This document shows, piece after piece, positions 1 to 8,638 of a DNA stretch of 64,000 nucleotides. The stretch's first letter is position 1, and the number at the start of each line of letters is the position of its first letter. The position numbers and the translations under genes are program-made. The notes beneath the pieces were generated by a model, which was given only the letters and a program-made list of their open reading frames with translations, did no database searches and was not told the DNA's origin. The stretch comes from Mesorhizobium loti (GTDB taxonomy: Bacteria > Pseudomonadota > Alphaproteobacteria > Rhizobiales > Rhizobiaceae), in NCBI RefSeq assembly GCF_003148495.1, contig NZ_QGGH01000015.1, forward strand, positions 60,113 to 124,112. Reading direction: 5' to 3'.

Positions 1-2
1 CC

Positions 3-353
3 TATCCGACCGTGCAGATTATCAGGGTGGCAAGAAAAGATATCGACTTCGAAGGCGCGCCGATCCGTAAGGGGGACTATGTTTCCTGCGCCACGATGAT
101 TGCCAATCGCGATCCGGCGGAATTCGAATGTCCCGACACGATCGATCTCATGCGCGAGGACAACCGCCACGCCGCCTTTGGCTATGGTCCTCACCGCTGC
201 CTTGGCTCACACCTTGCCCGGCGAGAGATTGTTATTGGCCTGGAGGAATGGTTGGCGCGCCTCCCGGCCTTCCGGATCAAGGAAGGTACAGCGCCCGTCG
301 CCTATGGCGGCCATGTGTTTGGGATCGAAAATCTGATCGTCGACTGGTCCTGA
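3..353 (+). CDS. Cytochrome P450, C-terminal part (cut by window edge)
   Basis: The reading frame is already open at the window edge, so only about the last 116 residues are present. The heme-ligand signature FGYGPHRCLG is intact, followed by the helix SHLARREI typical of bacterial class I P450s. The enzyme would hydroxylate or otherwise oxidise a small molecule using electrons from a ferredoxin, and a ferredoxin gene follows 43 bases downstream. The substrate cannot be inferred. Family assignment is certain; the full length and start are outside the window. Confidence 0.93.
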   Translation, partial: YPTVQIIRVARKDIDFEGAPIRKGDYVSCATMIANRDPAEFECPDTIDLMREDNRHAAFGYGPHRCLGSHLARREIVIGLEEWLARLPAFRIKEGTAPVAYGGHVFGIENLIVDWS

Positions 354-396
354 CCAAGGCAGCCTTCAGCTGCGGCACAGACAATGGGGGAGCGCC

Positions 397-642
397 ATGC
401 ACATCGTCGTCCACAAAGCCAAATGCCAGGGTCACGCACGATGCTGGGCGCAAGCGCCGAACATCTTCAAGCTTGATGATGAGGGCTACGTCCTGCTTGG
501 CGACATCAATGTCGCGCAAGGGGACGAACTGCTCGCGTCACGGGCGGTGCGATCCTGCCCCGAAAGTGCGCTGGAAATCGATCGCACATCGGCCGCGCGG
601 TTCGAACCAGCCGCCATGCAACCAAGAGCTGGGGAAGCTTAG
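397..642 (+). CDS. P450-type ferredoxin (3Fe-4S/4Fe-4S, single cluster)
   Basis: An 81-residue protein beginning MHIVVHKAKCQGHARC. Cys10 and Cys16 plus Cys53 in RSCPESAL form the spaced cysteine pattern of small one-cluster ferredoxins that accompany bacterial P450s. The position normally occupied by a fourth cysteine is not cysteine, which fits a 3Fe-4S type. It follows the P450 closely and in the same direction and most likely passes electrons to it. No dedicated ferredoxin reductase is seen nearby. The start codon is ATG with GGGGGAG eight bases upstream. Confidence 0.88.
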   Translation: MHIVVHKAKCQGHARCWAQAPNIFKLDDEGYVLLGDINVAQGDELLASRAVRSCPESALEIDRTSAARFEPAAMQPRAGEA

Positions 643-854
643 GTGGAATCGACGAGACGTGGCCCCACACCGCAAGGCAAGATGTCCGGCCGCTTCCCTG
701 CCTACCTCCTCTCCGGCATCGAGACCTCAATGACACGCACGCGACACGTGAAGTTCGTCTCCGTTCTGGCTTCTTTAGTTGCCGATCGGTTCGTCCTTGC
801 ACGCACCTAGAGGCACGAAACGCCTTCTTCCAATCTCAAATTTGCGACAGAGCG

Positions 855-1394
855 ATGGGCCAGGCAAAAATCACCGAACTGCGCGACCGCGAGGCGATCC
901 GCGACTGCCTTTATCGGTACTGCCGCGGCATAGACCGCGCGGATGAGGCTGCGCTGCGCAGTGCATATTGGCCCGATGCGCATGACAATCACGGTGCCTA
1001 TCGCGGCTCAGCCGAGGGCTTCTTTGAGTTTGCGCTTGGTCTCTTCAAAACCGGACCGCGCTTAATCCACCAGATCACGAACGTCTTGATCGAATTCATC
1101 GACCCGTCGGAGGCCGTGGTCGAAAGCTATTTCACCGCGCTGCAACGCGGACCAGACAACGACGGAGAAGCACGCCAGGTGCTTCTCTGCGGCCGTTACT
1201 GCGATCTTTTTCAGAAGAGGGAAGGGGCGTGGCGCATTGCCGAACGGACCGTCGTTTACGATTGGATCGAAGAGCAGACCCCACCAGCGGTCCCCGAGGC
1301 AGAACGGTTCGGCTTGCGGCAACCGATCGGAGCAGCGCATCCCAATGACCCGGTTTACGCGCTCAGGAAGCGCCGCAGCTCGTCATCAAAATGA
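855..1394 (+). CDS. NTF2-like / SnoaL-fold protein
   Basis: A 179-residue protein starting MGQAKITELRDREAIRDCLYRYCRGID, the opening helix pattern of the SnoaL/aromatic-ring-hydroxylase beta-subunit-like NTF2 fold (small alpha+beta cone). Members act as isomerases, dehydratases or cyclases on small substrates, or are non-catalytic. It lies between the P450/ferredoxin pair and a double SDR protein, all in one direction, so a role in tailoring the same metabolite is likely. The substrate is unknown. Confidence 0.75.
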   Translation: MGQAKITELRDREAIRDCLYRYCRGIDRADEAALRSAYWPDAHDNHGAYRGSAEGFFEFALGLFKTGPRLIHQITNVLIEFIDPSEAVVESYFTALQRGPDNDGEARQVLLCGRYCDLFQKREGAWRIAERTVVYDWIEEQTPPAVPEAERFGLRQPIGAAHPNDPVYALRKRRSSSSK

Positions 1395-1577
1395 AAATGC
1401 CATGCATGTCACCACAATGCTTTCCAAGGCTCCCAATTGCGGAGCCGCGTCGCGGGAGTGGTCCCGGAACGCAACACGTCTACCCGGTATGGAAACTCGC
1501 CGTCACCAGGACGTCCGCGACTGGTCTTGCGGCTGACTCGCGTCGATATCTCTGACGCTGGCTGCGGAGAGGTTCAT

Positions 1578-3218
1578 ATGAAGCAGGCAGGACGGGTCGT
1601 CATCATAACGGGTGCGGCAGGCGGAATCGGCCGTGCGCTAGTCGAGATCGTCGCCGCCGATGGAGACATCGTCGTTGCGGTGGACCTTCCTGGCAGCGGC
1701 GTTCTTGAACTGGCCGGCGGTCTCGGCCATCCGCATCTGGGCCTCGAATGCGATGTCTCACGAGAAGAGGACATTGTCGCCCTATACGGCCGCATCGAAG
1801 CGCAGTTCGCGAAAATCGATGTTCTCGTCAACAACGCGGCGACAGGACCCGCCATGGCTGCGACTGTCGACACCGGTTTCGAGGCCTTCCGACGCGTGCT
1901 TGCAACAAATCTGATCGGGCCTTTCATCATGGCCGGCGAAGCGGCGAGGCGCATGCAGCCCGGCGCTGCCATTGTCAACGTCGCTTCGCTGGCGGGCGTG
2001 CTCGGCAATCCCAAGCGCAACGCCTATGCCAGTTCGAAGGCGGGCTTGATCGCTCTCACGAGGTCGCTTGCATGCGAGTGGGCCTCGCGCGGCATCCGCG
2101 TAACGGCGGTAGCCCCAGGATACGTGCGCACGCCGATGCTGGCGGAACTGGAACGCGCGGGCAAGATGGACCTCGCGGCCGTGCGCCGCCGCGTGCCCAT
2201 GGGACGAATGGCGCGCCCCGACGAGATCGCTCGGGCCGTGCGTTTTTTGGCCAGCGCACAGACGGGCTACATCACCGGATCGGTGCTGATGGTCGACGGC
2301 GGTTGGATGTCGTTCAACCAGCCGGGCGACGCGCACCCGCCGGTCGACGAGACGCCTCGAGCCGAACTCTTCCGGCCGGCCGAACGAACTGGCGCGCGCA
2401 CAGTGGTCGTGACGGGCGGCGCGAACGGTATAGGCGCCGCCGTCGTTCGCCGCTTCGCCGCGAACTCCGACACGGTCGTCATCGCCGATAGAGATGGTGC
2501 TGCGGCGGCAGAACTCGCTGGTTTGCTGGGCGGCAGACACGTGGCGAAATCCGTCGACGTGGCGGTCGAGAGCGAGGTGGTGGCGCTGTTCGAGGAAATA
2601 CGGGGGCGCTTCGGTCGCATCGAGGCCCTCGTCAACTGTGCTGCTGTTGCCGATACGTTTGTGCGAGGGATCGAAATCCCGCAACAGATCGAGCGGGTGC
2701 TGGACGTCAATCTTACCGGCACCTTCACCTGCGCGCGCGAGGCGATCAAGTCGATGGACGCCGGCGGCGTAATCCTCAATCTTGGATCGATCAATAGCTT
2801 CCTGCCCTTTGTGCCGCGCCATGCCTATGGGGCGTCCAGGGCGGGTATGAACATTCTGACCCGGTGCATGGCGGCCGAACTCGGTTCGGTCGGCATTCGA
2901 ACGGCCACCGTCGCTCTTGGGTACATCCGTACGCCTGACATGGCTCAGTTAGTCGAGTCCGGCTGCATCGATTCCGCAGCGATCACACGGCGCATCCCGA
3001 TGGGGCGGATGGGAGAGCCCGAAGACGTCGCCGAGGCAGTGTTCTTTCTGGCCTCGCCTGATGCCTCATACGTAAACGGCTCGACCCTCTACGTGGACGG
3101 CGGCTTGACCTCGTTGGCTGACGCGCGAAACGCCCAGTCAACCGATCAAGAAGATCCAACGGAATGTTCGCCGGCGACGGGTTGCGGTTCGTCGAAGCCG
3201 ACGAGGTTCGAGCATTGA
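1578..3218 (+). CDS. Tandem short-chain dehydrogenase (two SDR domains in one chain)
   Basis: A 546-residue protein made of two complete SDR domains of about 250 residues. Domain 1 has the nucleotide motif TGAAGGIG, the NNAA motif and the catalytic YASSK. Domain 2 has TGGANGIG, a serine in GSINS and the tyrosine of YGASR, but the usual lysine is arginine. The start ATG at 1578 is preceded by GGAGAGG; longer in-frame extensions upstream have no such site and no SDR similarity. Each domain would oxidise or reduce an alcohol/ketone using NAD(P). Double SDRs can act on successive positions of one substrate. Whether domain 2 is active is uncertain because of the Lys-to-Arg change. Confidence 0.9.
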   Translation: MKQAGRVVIITGAAGGIGRALVEIVAADGDIVVAVDLPGSGVLELAGGLGHPHLGLECDVSREEDIVALYGRIEAQFAKIDVLVNNAATGPAMAATVDTGFEAFRRVLATNLIGPFIMAGEAARRMQPGAAIVNVASLAGVLGNPKRNAYASSKAGLIALTRSLACEWASRGIRVTAVAPGYVRTPMLAELERAGKMDLAAVRRRVPMGRMARPDEIARAVRFLASAQTGYITGSVLMVDGGWMSFNQPGDAHPPVDETPRAELFRPAERTGARTVVVTGGANGIGAAVVRRFAANSDTVVIADRDGAAAAELAGLLGGRHVAKSVDVAVESEVVALFEEIRGRFGRIEALVNCAAVADTFVRGIEIPQQIERVLDVNLTGTFTCAREAIKSMDAGGVILNLGSINSFLPFVPRHAYGASRAGMNILTRCMAAELGSVGIRTATVALGYIRTPDMAQLVESGCIDSAAITRRIPMGRMGEPEDVAEAVFFLASPDASYVNGSTLYVDGGLTSLADARNAQSTDQEDPTECSPATGCGSSKPTRFEH

Positions 3219-3466
3219 GACTGCGGCTGGATGGCACGTGCCAAGCGCGGCTTGCCAAGTGATCGCCTTCCTCGGTGACGGAAAACTGGTCATCAGGGTC
3301 GAACCATTAGCCAAGTTTTGGCGCTTGCCTGCGGCCGCCGAACGACAAGCGGCTTTGCGCAAGACCGTCCACTACGTCGCCGCCAGGCCGGATCGATACC
3401 GCGGCCCACCGCAATCGGCACAAGTCGAAGGCTTGATTGCCCACTTTGTGTAAACGAGGACACGCC

Positions 3467-4510
3467 ATGGAATTCGCGACATTCATCTTGGCGGCCCAGC
3501 GAGGCTATCATCAATCGTGCGACAGCGTCATCGGTAACTCCATAGAACAGGCAATCGCTTCGGAGCAGGCCGGCTTCAACACCGCTTGGTTCGCCGAGCA
3601 CCACTTCAACAATTACAGCCTGGTTCCCTCGCCCTTGATGATGGTGGCACACTGTGCCGGCCTTACGAGCACCATTCGGCTTGGCACCGGCGTGTGTGTG
3701 CTGCCGCTATATCAACCGCAGCGCCTGCTCTCCGAGATCGGCTTTGCCGATATCGTTTCGAACGGCCGCCTCGAACTCGGCGTCGGCTCGGGATACCAGC
3801 AGTTCGAGTTCGAGCGCTTCGGTGTCGATGTCGATCAGGCGCCGGCCGTGTTTGCGGAATACCTGGATATCCTTCTCAAGGGCCTCAACCAGAAGATCTT
3901 CGAGCACAATGGCCAGTATGAGAAGATACCTTTAACGGCCATTTCGCTGCGCACCGTCCAAAGGCCAGCCCCACCGATCTGGATCGCCTGCGGGTCCGCG
4001 CGAAGCATGTGCCGGGCCTATCGTGAGGGCCACAATCTTTTCGTCACGGCGTTCCACAACGGCTTGGAAAACGTGAGAACGCTGCGTGAGACCATCGTGG
4101 CAGCAGCGGCCTCGCGGGGTAAGGATGTCACCGCGGCCAAGATAGGGCTTCTGCGCTGCTGCTATGCCAGCGACGATCAGGCGGAGATCGACAGCTATCT
4201 CGACAACGCCCGCTTCCAGCGCCGGCTATCTGAAGCACTTCATCAGCGCCGCCAGCAGAGCCGGGACGGCTATCTGCTGCAGGAAACACCGACGCAGCAG
4301 GATCTGTCGTTCGAGACCATGCGCCAGAACCTGCCGATCGGCAGCGTAAGTCGCGTCATCGATCGCCTGCTGGAGGAGATAAGTATCCTGAAGCCGGACC
4401 AGATCGCAATTCAGACCCAATTGGGAGATTTCGACCAAAAGACGATGCTACGCCAGATTGAGCTCTGGGGAGACAAGATCATCCCATCGATCAACAAGTC
4501 GCTTGGTTAG
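3467..4510 (+). CDS. Luciferase-like flavin-dependent monooxygenase (LLM family)
   Basis: A 347-residue protein with the bacterial-luciferase-like TIM barrel: the N-terminal strand MEFATFILAAQRG, the AWFAEHHF motif, the segment RLGTGVCVLPLYQP and the GRLELGVGSGY loop are all typical of the family. Such enzymes use reduced FMN and oxygen to oxidise aldehydes, ketones, amines or sulfur compounds. The ATG at 3467 is preceded by ACGAGGA and begins the conserved first strand, so it is preferred over a TTG 30 bases upstream. It closes the first gene group; the substrate is unknown. Confidence 0.88.
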   Translation: MEFATFILAAQRGYHQSCDSVIGNSIEQAIASEQAGFNTAWFAEHHFNNYSLVPSPLMMVAHCAGLTSTIRLGTGVCVLPLYQPQRLLSEIGFADIVSNGRLELGVGSGYQQFEFERFGVDVDQAPAVFAEYLDILLKGLNQKIFEHNGQYEKIPLTAISLRTVQRPAPPIWIACGSARSMCRAYREGHNLFVTAFHNGLENVRTLRETIVAAAASRGKDVTAAKIGLLRCCYASDDQAEIDSYLDNARFQRRLSEALHQRRQQSRDGYLLQETPTQQDLSFETMRQNLPIGSVSRVIDRLLEEISILKPDQIAIQTQLGDFDQKTMLRQIELWGDKIIPSINKSLG

Positions 4511-4763
4511 GTCAAGGCTTGAAGTTCGGGGCGGCCACCGGGATCCTGAAATCTTGCGTGCCGATGCTCGACGATGGTCCATGCGGCCTGGATATATAAT
4601 CAAGCCGACTGGCGATGGTGGGTATCGAAGACTAACGCCGTCCGTCACCTTGCCTGCACGGACCGCCGGTCTTCCGCTCTCTGGCCATCTCGACCGTTGA
4701 TCGGCAGCCTGACGGGACGCCCGCCACGGCGCAGACGAATAGCCACTCCCACGACCCCTCTTG

Positions 4764-4779
4764 TGTCCGAAGTTGGACG
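4764..4779 (+). promoter_or_regulatory. Imperfect NifA-type upstream site
   Basis: Reads TGT, ten bases, ACG; the NifA consensus is TGT-N10-ACA, so the last base is off. It lies about 87 bases upstream of the candidate -24/-12 element at 4866, a normal distance for a NifA enhancer. Weak on its own. Confidence 0.25.
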
Positions 4780-4865
4780 AGGATGTCGCAAGCCCGACCA
4801 AGGGGTCGAGAGGGTACCTGGCCGCCGGTATGGAGAACTGGTGCGGCGTAGGTGGTTCGCCAATT

Positions 4866-4881
4866 CGGCACGCGCCTTGCT
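4866..4881 (+). promoter_or_regulatory. Candidate sigma-54 promoter for the PEP mutase gene
   Basis: CGGCACGCGCCTTGCT matches the sigma-54 consensus TGGCACG-N4-TTGC at all but the first base, with GG and GC in the required 10-base-apart positions. Transcription would start near 4892, about 125 bases before the PEP mutase ATG. If real, the phosphonate locus would be expressed under symbiotic (NifA/RpoN) control. This is a sequence match only. Confidence 0.42.
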
Positions 4882-5016
4882 TCATTGATTCTGTATGGGT
4901 GCACGACAGTGGCAGATCGCCGATCGGTGGGCAGAGCGGTTCGCCTCTGAAAGTACTTCGTGCGGCAGGCGATGACAGGCTTGTCGGCTGGACAGCGTCG
5001 GTGGAGGTGAGACCGC

Positions 5017-5925
5017 ATGGTGGAGAGGCAGTCTGGTGCGCAGACGCGCGAGAGCTTGCGCCGAATGATCGCGTCCAGTGAACTCGCCTTCGCAATGGAG
5101 GCTCATGACGGCCTTTCGGCGGCGATTGCCGAGCGCGCTGGCTTCAAGGCGCTCTGGGCGTCCGGCCTCTCGATTTCATCCAGTCTCGGATATCGAGATG
5201 CGAACGAAGCTTCCTGGTCCCAACTCGTCGATGTCGTTGAGCGAATTTCCGACACGGTGGACATTCCAGTCCTCGTCGACGGGGACAGCGGGTTCGGGAA
5301 CTTCAACAATGCCCGTTTGGTCGCCCGCAAGCTGCGCCAACATGGCGCGAGCGGCATATGTCTCGAGGACACGGCGTTCCCGAAAATGAACTCGTTCATC
5401 GGTGATCGGCACCCGTTGGCCGATATTCCCGAGTTCTGCGGCCGGCTTAAGGCGGTGAAGGACCAAGTGCCGGATGCGGAGTTCGTTCTGGTCGCCCGGA
5501 TCGAGGCGCTCATCGCCGGCCGCGGAGAGGATGAGGCGCTGGCGCGAGCACAAGCCTACGCTGAGGCCGGCGCCGATGCTATTCTGATTCATTCCCGCAA
5601 GTCCAACGCTGAGCAGATTTTCGCCTTCACGCGCGCCTGGCAGAACCACCTTCCGGTCGTGATCGTGCCTACGAAATATTACCGCACACCGGTCTCCGCG
5701 TATCGGGCGGCCGGAATCTCCACGGTCATCTGGGCGAACCATAACATGCGCGCGGCGATCTCGGCCATGCGCCAGGTCTGCGACCGCATCCTCCGCGAAG
5801 AAAGTACCGCCGGTATCGAGGACGAGGTGGCGACGCTCGACGAACTCTTCGATCTGCTCAATTACCAGGAACTCTCAGCGGCGGAAGAGAAATATCTGCC
5901 GCAGACGGCGACCGGCGTCCGGTAG
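5017..5925 (+). CDS. Phosphoenolpyruvate mutase
   Basis: A 302-residue isocitrate-lyase-superfamily barrel closely resembling PEP mutases: MEAHDGLSA, SGLSISSSLGYRD, NEASWSQ, LVDGDSGFGNFNN and the gating loop EDTAFPKMNSF. It would convert PEP to phosphonopyruvate, forming the carbon-phosphorus bond that begins nearly all phosphonate pathways. The Lys-x-Asn-Ser of the loop (K123, N125, S126) marks a mutase rather than phosphonopyruvate hydrolase, but the first lysine of the EDK-X5-NS motif is threonine (T119). The ATG follows GGAGGTGAG. It heads a run of same-strand genes whose functions suit phosphonate processing. No phosphonopyruvate decarboxylase gene is seen in the window. Confidence 0.92.
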   Translation: MVERQSGAQTRESLRRMIASSELAFAMEAHDGLSAAIAERAGFKALWASGLSISSSLGYRDANEASWSQLVDVVERISDTVDIPVLVDGDSGFGNFNNARLVARKLRQHGASGICLEDTAFPKMNSFIGDRHPLADIPEFCGRLKAVKDQVPDAEFVLVARIEALIAGRGEDEALARAQAYAEAGADAILIHSRKSNAEQIFAFTRAWQNHLPVVIVPTKYYRTPVSAYRAAGISTVIWANHNMRAAISAMRQVCDRILREESTAGIEDEVATLDELFDLLNYQELSAAEEKYLPQTATGVR

Positions 5926-5972
5926 CAGGCCCAGCCCGTCTTTTGAAAAGCAAAACGAAAACGGGAGCGCAC

Positions 5973-7163
5973 ATGCTTGCGCATCGGACAAACCTGTTTG
6001 GCACATCGGGTACCGCCGCGGCGCGCGCTGCCGCAAAAGCGGCGGCCGATGCTGGCAAGGAGATCATCGATCTCACCGCCGGCGAGATCTGGAGCGAGCT
6101 TGCTCCCACGATTCGCGACGGCGCGATCGACGCCATCAATAAGGGCGTCAATCGCTATACCGATACGGTTGGCATGGTGGAGCTGCGCGAGGCACTGGCG
6201 CGGAAGATCTCCCTCGATACCGGACAGATCTGGAAGGCCGAGGAAGTTGCCGTGACGTCCGGAGCGAAGCAGGCCTTGTTCAATGCCGCAATGGTGCTGC
6301 TGAACCCGGGCGACGAGGTCATCATCCCGGCGCCTTACTGGACAACGTTTCCGGCCCAGGTGCTAATCGCCGGCGGCACACCGGTCTTCGTCGACACCAG
6401 ATCCAACGGTTACGTCCCGCGCCCCGAGCACATCAAGGAGGCGGTCACCGAACGAACGCGGGCGATCGTCGTCAACACGCCCAGCAATCCGGCCGGTGCG
6501 GTCTACGATGTTGAGACCATGATGGCCATCGCTCAATTGGCGGTCAGCTGCAACCTGTGGATCATTTTCGACGAGTGCTATGGCGCCTTCGTGCATGAGG
6601 ATCATACCCACCATCCGATCGTCTCGGTCGCTCCCGAAATTCGAGCACGCGCGCTGATCGTCAACTCCTTCAGCAAATCGCTGGCATTGACCGGCTGGCG
6701 CATCGGTTATCTGGCGGGTCCAAAAGAGGTGATCAATGCCGTCAAGGCCCTGCAATCGCACACCACTTCGAATCCAAACGTAATTGCCCAGCACGCGGTG
6801 CTCGCCCATTTGCAAAGGGATGGATCGGACTATGAAGGCAAGCTGCGTTCACGCCTGACAAGCGCCAGACGGGTGGGTCTTGACGTGCTTGCTTCGTTGA
6901 CGCGTGTCCCGGTCGCCAGGGCGCAAGGCGGCTTCTATTTCTATCTCGACCTTTCCCGTCTGCTGCGACCGGGATCGGAAGACGGTACCTCAACGACAGC
7001 CGACGATATCGTGACGGCTCTGCTTGCCGAAGCTGGCGTCGCAGCTGTGTCGGGCACCGCGTTCGGTGACCCCGCCGGCCTGCGCCTGTCCTATGGAATT
7101 CCACCTGAAAAACTCGCGACCGGCCTGGCCCGGCTCGTCGAATTCCTCAACGCCTGGAAATGA
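5973..7163 (+). CDS. Class I aminotransferase (aspartate aminotransferase-like)
   Basis: A 396-residue fold-type I PLP enzyme. The motifs are NTPSNPAGAV, the FDECYGAF aspartate/tyrosine, the PLP lysine in SFSKSLALTG, and the substrate arginine in WRIGY. Lying directly behind the PEP mutase and with no decarboxylase present, it may transaminate phosphonopyruvate to phosphonoalanine, as such enzymes do in other phosphonate clusters; that is inference. The ATG at 5973 has GGGAG seven bases upstream and is preferred over a TTG at 5943. Confidence 0.88.
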   Translation: MLAHRTNLFGTSGTAAARAAAKAAADAGKEIIDLTAGEIWSELAPTIRDGAIDAINKGVNRYTDTVGMVELREALARKISLDTGQIWKAEEVAVTSGAKQALFNAAMVLLNPGDEVIIPAPYWTTFPAQVLIAGGTPVFVDTRSNGYVPRPEHIKEAVTERTRAIVVNTPSNPAGAVYDVETMMAIAQLAVSCNLWIIFDECYGAFVHEDHTHHPIVSVAPEIRARALIVNSFSKSLALTGWRIGYLAGPKEVINAVKALQSHTTSNPNVIAQHAVLAHLQRDGSDYEGKLRSRLTSARRVGLDVLASLTRVPVARAQGGFYFYLDLSRLLRPGSEDGTSTTADDIVTALLAEAGVAAVSGTAFGDPAGLRLSYGIPPEKLATGLARLVEFLNAWK

Positions 7164-7193
7164 CACCGCAACAAAACGAAAGAGGTGAATGAG

Positions 7194-8012
7194 ATGCCTC
7201 CCGCTGCTCCCAGGAAAGCCGTCATTCTCGCTGCCGGCTTCGGCTCCCGCCTGCGTCCGCTGACCGATCTGTGTCCCAAGCCCCTCGTCGAAGTCAACGG
7301 CACACCGATACTTCACAATGCACTGTGGAACCTTCAGACGGTGGGAGTTGAAGAGGTGACGATTGTTGTCGGCTATCGCAAGGATGCCATTCGCCATGCC
7401 TGTGGCGAACGCTTCGGCAGACTTGACATCAACTATGTCGAGTCCTCGGTCTTCGACAAGACAGGGAGCGCGTACTCGCTCTGGCTGGCACGCGACACGC
7501 TTCTTTCCGGCGACTGTTATCTCCTCGAAGGTGACGTCTTCTTCGAAGAAGATGCGCTGCGCCACCTGATCAGGGTCGAGGCGCCCAATGCCGCTGCGGT
7601 CGCGCCCTTCGATCCATCCATGGAAGGATCCGCGGCCGTCCTTTCCAGCGACGGCTTCATATCCGAAGTCCGGTTGAAGCAGACGGCGGCAAATCTGGCA
7701 TCAGGCACCCCGGTGCTCTTCAAGATGATGAACCTCATCCGGTTCTCTGGCGCCGAACTCCAAACGGTGATCGTCCCGGTCCTCCACGACCTGATCGGCT
7801 CGGGCGCAATCAAAGCCTATACCGAGGAGCTGCTCGCGCATCTCATCGAGCAGCGCGGACTGCAACTCGCCGCGGCGCGATGTGACGATTTGCGATGGTA
7901 CGAGATCGACAGTGAACAGGACCTGCGGGTAGCGGAAAGGATTTTCGCCTTCGAGCGACCTCACAGACATAGTGCCGACGCGCCGGCCGCCGTGGCGGGG
8001 GTAGGAGGATGA
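7194..8012 (+). CDS. Nucleotidyltransferase, LicC/PntC-type (probable CTP:phosphonate or phospho-alcohol cytidylyltransferase)
   Basis: A 272-residue NTP transferase with a complete N-terminal signature GFGSRLRPLTDLCPKPL, the TGSAYSLW segment and the metal-binding LEGDVFFEED. These features match cytidylyltransferases acting on phosphocholine or 2-aminoethylphosphonate. It probably activates a phosphonate or phosphate as a CMP ester. It is followed, with a four-base ATGA overlap, by a CDP-alcohol transferase gene, the expected next step. The ATG at 7194 follows AAAGAGG; the GTG three codons earlier overlaps that ribosome site. Confidence 0.87.
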   Translation: MPPAAPRKAVILAAGFGSRLRPLTDLCPKPLVEVNGTPILHNALWNLQTVGVEEVTIVVGYRKDAIRHACGERFGRLDINYVESSVFDKTGSAYSLWLARDTLLSGDCYLLEGDVFFEEDALRHLIRVEAPNAAAVAPFDPSMEGSAAVLSSDGFISEVRLKQTAANLASGTPVLFKMMNLIRFSGAELQTVIVPVLHDLIGSGAIKAYTEELLAHLIEQRGLQLAAARCDDLRWYEIDSEQDLRVAERIFAFERPHRHSADAPAAVAGVGG

Positions 8013-8608
8013 TCCGCTATCTGTTCGACGCTGCAAATGCCATTACAGCCCTTGGGCTGATATTGGCCACCACGGCGATCTACCTTGCTTTGATCGGGCG
8101 CTTCGAGATTGGCATCTGTTTCGGCTTGTGGGCTCTTTTGGCAGATGATGCCGACGGCATGGTCGCGAAGAGTTCCCCGAACCGGTCCGCTTTGATGGCA
8201 CAGCTGGGTGGCGCGTTGGACGGGCTGCTTGATTTGGTCTACGCAGCCGTCTTTCCAGCGGTTCTGATTTTGTCCTTCAACGCGTTCTCCGTTCTCGCAT
8301 TGTTGGCTGCCAACTGCCTCATCCTGTCAGGGGCTCTGCGCCTCAGCTATTTTTCGACGTTCGGACTGGACGCTGACGGATTCGGCAGAGGATTGCCGTT
8401 GAACAATAATCTCTTCGTGTTGGCGTTGCTCTTCGTCGCCGACCATCACTTGCCGGTGCAAGGCCTGGGCAACCTATTGATCGGTGCAGGGTTTGTGCTG
8501 TCGGTCCTGCATCTTTCAAACTTCAAATTTCCAGGTACCGGCAGTGCGGTGCGCTTGGGTAACCTTACACTCGCCGCAGCCGGATCTGTCGCCTTACTCA
8601 CAAAGTGA
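8009..8608 (+). CDS. CDP-alcohol phosphatidyltransferase-family membrane protein, atypical motif
   Basis: A 199-residue, very hydrophobic protein with about five or six membrane segments. The family motif DG-x2-AR-x8-G-x3-D-x3-D is recognisable as DGMVAK, then GGALDGLLD, but the arginine is lysine and the spacer is about 12 rather than 8 residues. The aspartates are kept. Members transfer a phospho-alcohol from a CDP or CMP-activated donor to an acceptor alcohol, often a lipid. With the adjoining cytidylyltransferase it could make a phosphonolipid or a diester; the altered motif leaves activity open. Confidence 0.78.
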   Translation: MIRYLFDAANAITALGLILATTAIYLALIGRFEIGICFGLWALLADDADGMVAKSSPNRSALMAQLGGALDGLLDLVYAAVFPAVLILSFNAFSVLALLAANCLILSGALRLSYFSTFGLDADGFGRGLPLNNNLFVLALLFVADHHLPVQGLGNLLIGAGFVLSVLHLSNFKFPGTGSAVRLGNLTLAAAGSVALLTK

Positions 8609-8638
8609 ATCAGTTTGCAGCTATAGGGAAGAGAATAC

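Larger units (their letters stand above)
4511..5016. other. Intergenic region before the phosphonate genes
   Basis: About 500 bases without a convincing gene: the open frames here lack plausible ribosome sites and recognisable families. The right half contains a candidate sigma-54 promoter, listed separately. The gap separates the P450/SDR group from the PEP mutase gene and probably marks an operon boundary. Confidence 0.6.

Noticed and set aside
4458..5095. Several open frames on both strands between the monooxygenase and PEP mutase genes
   Set aside because: They overlap each other, lack ribosome sites and show no family pattern; high GC content produces such frames by chance.
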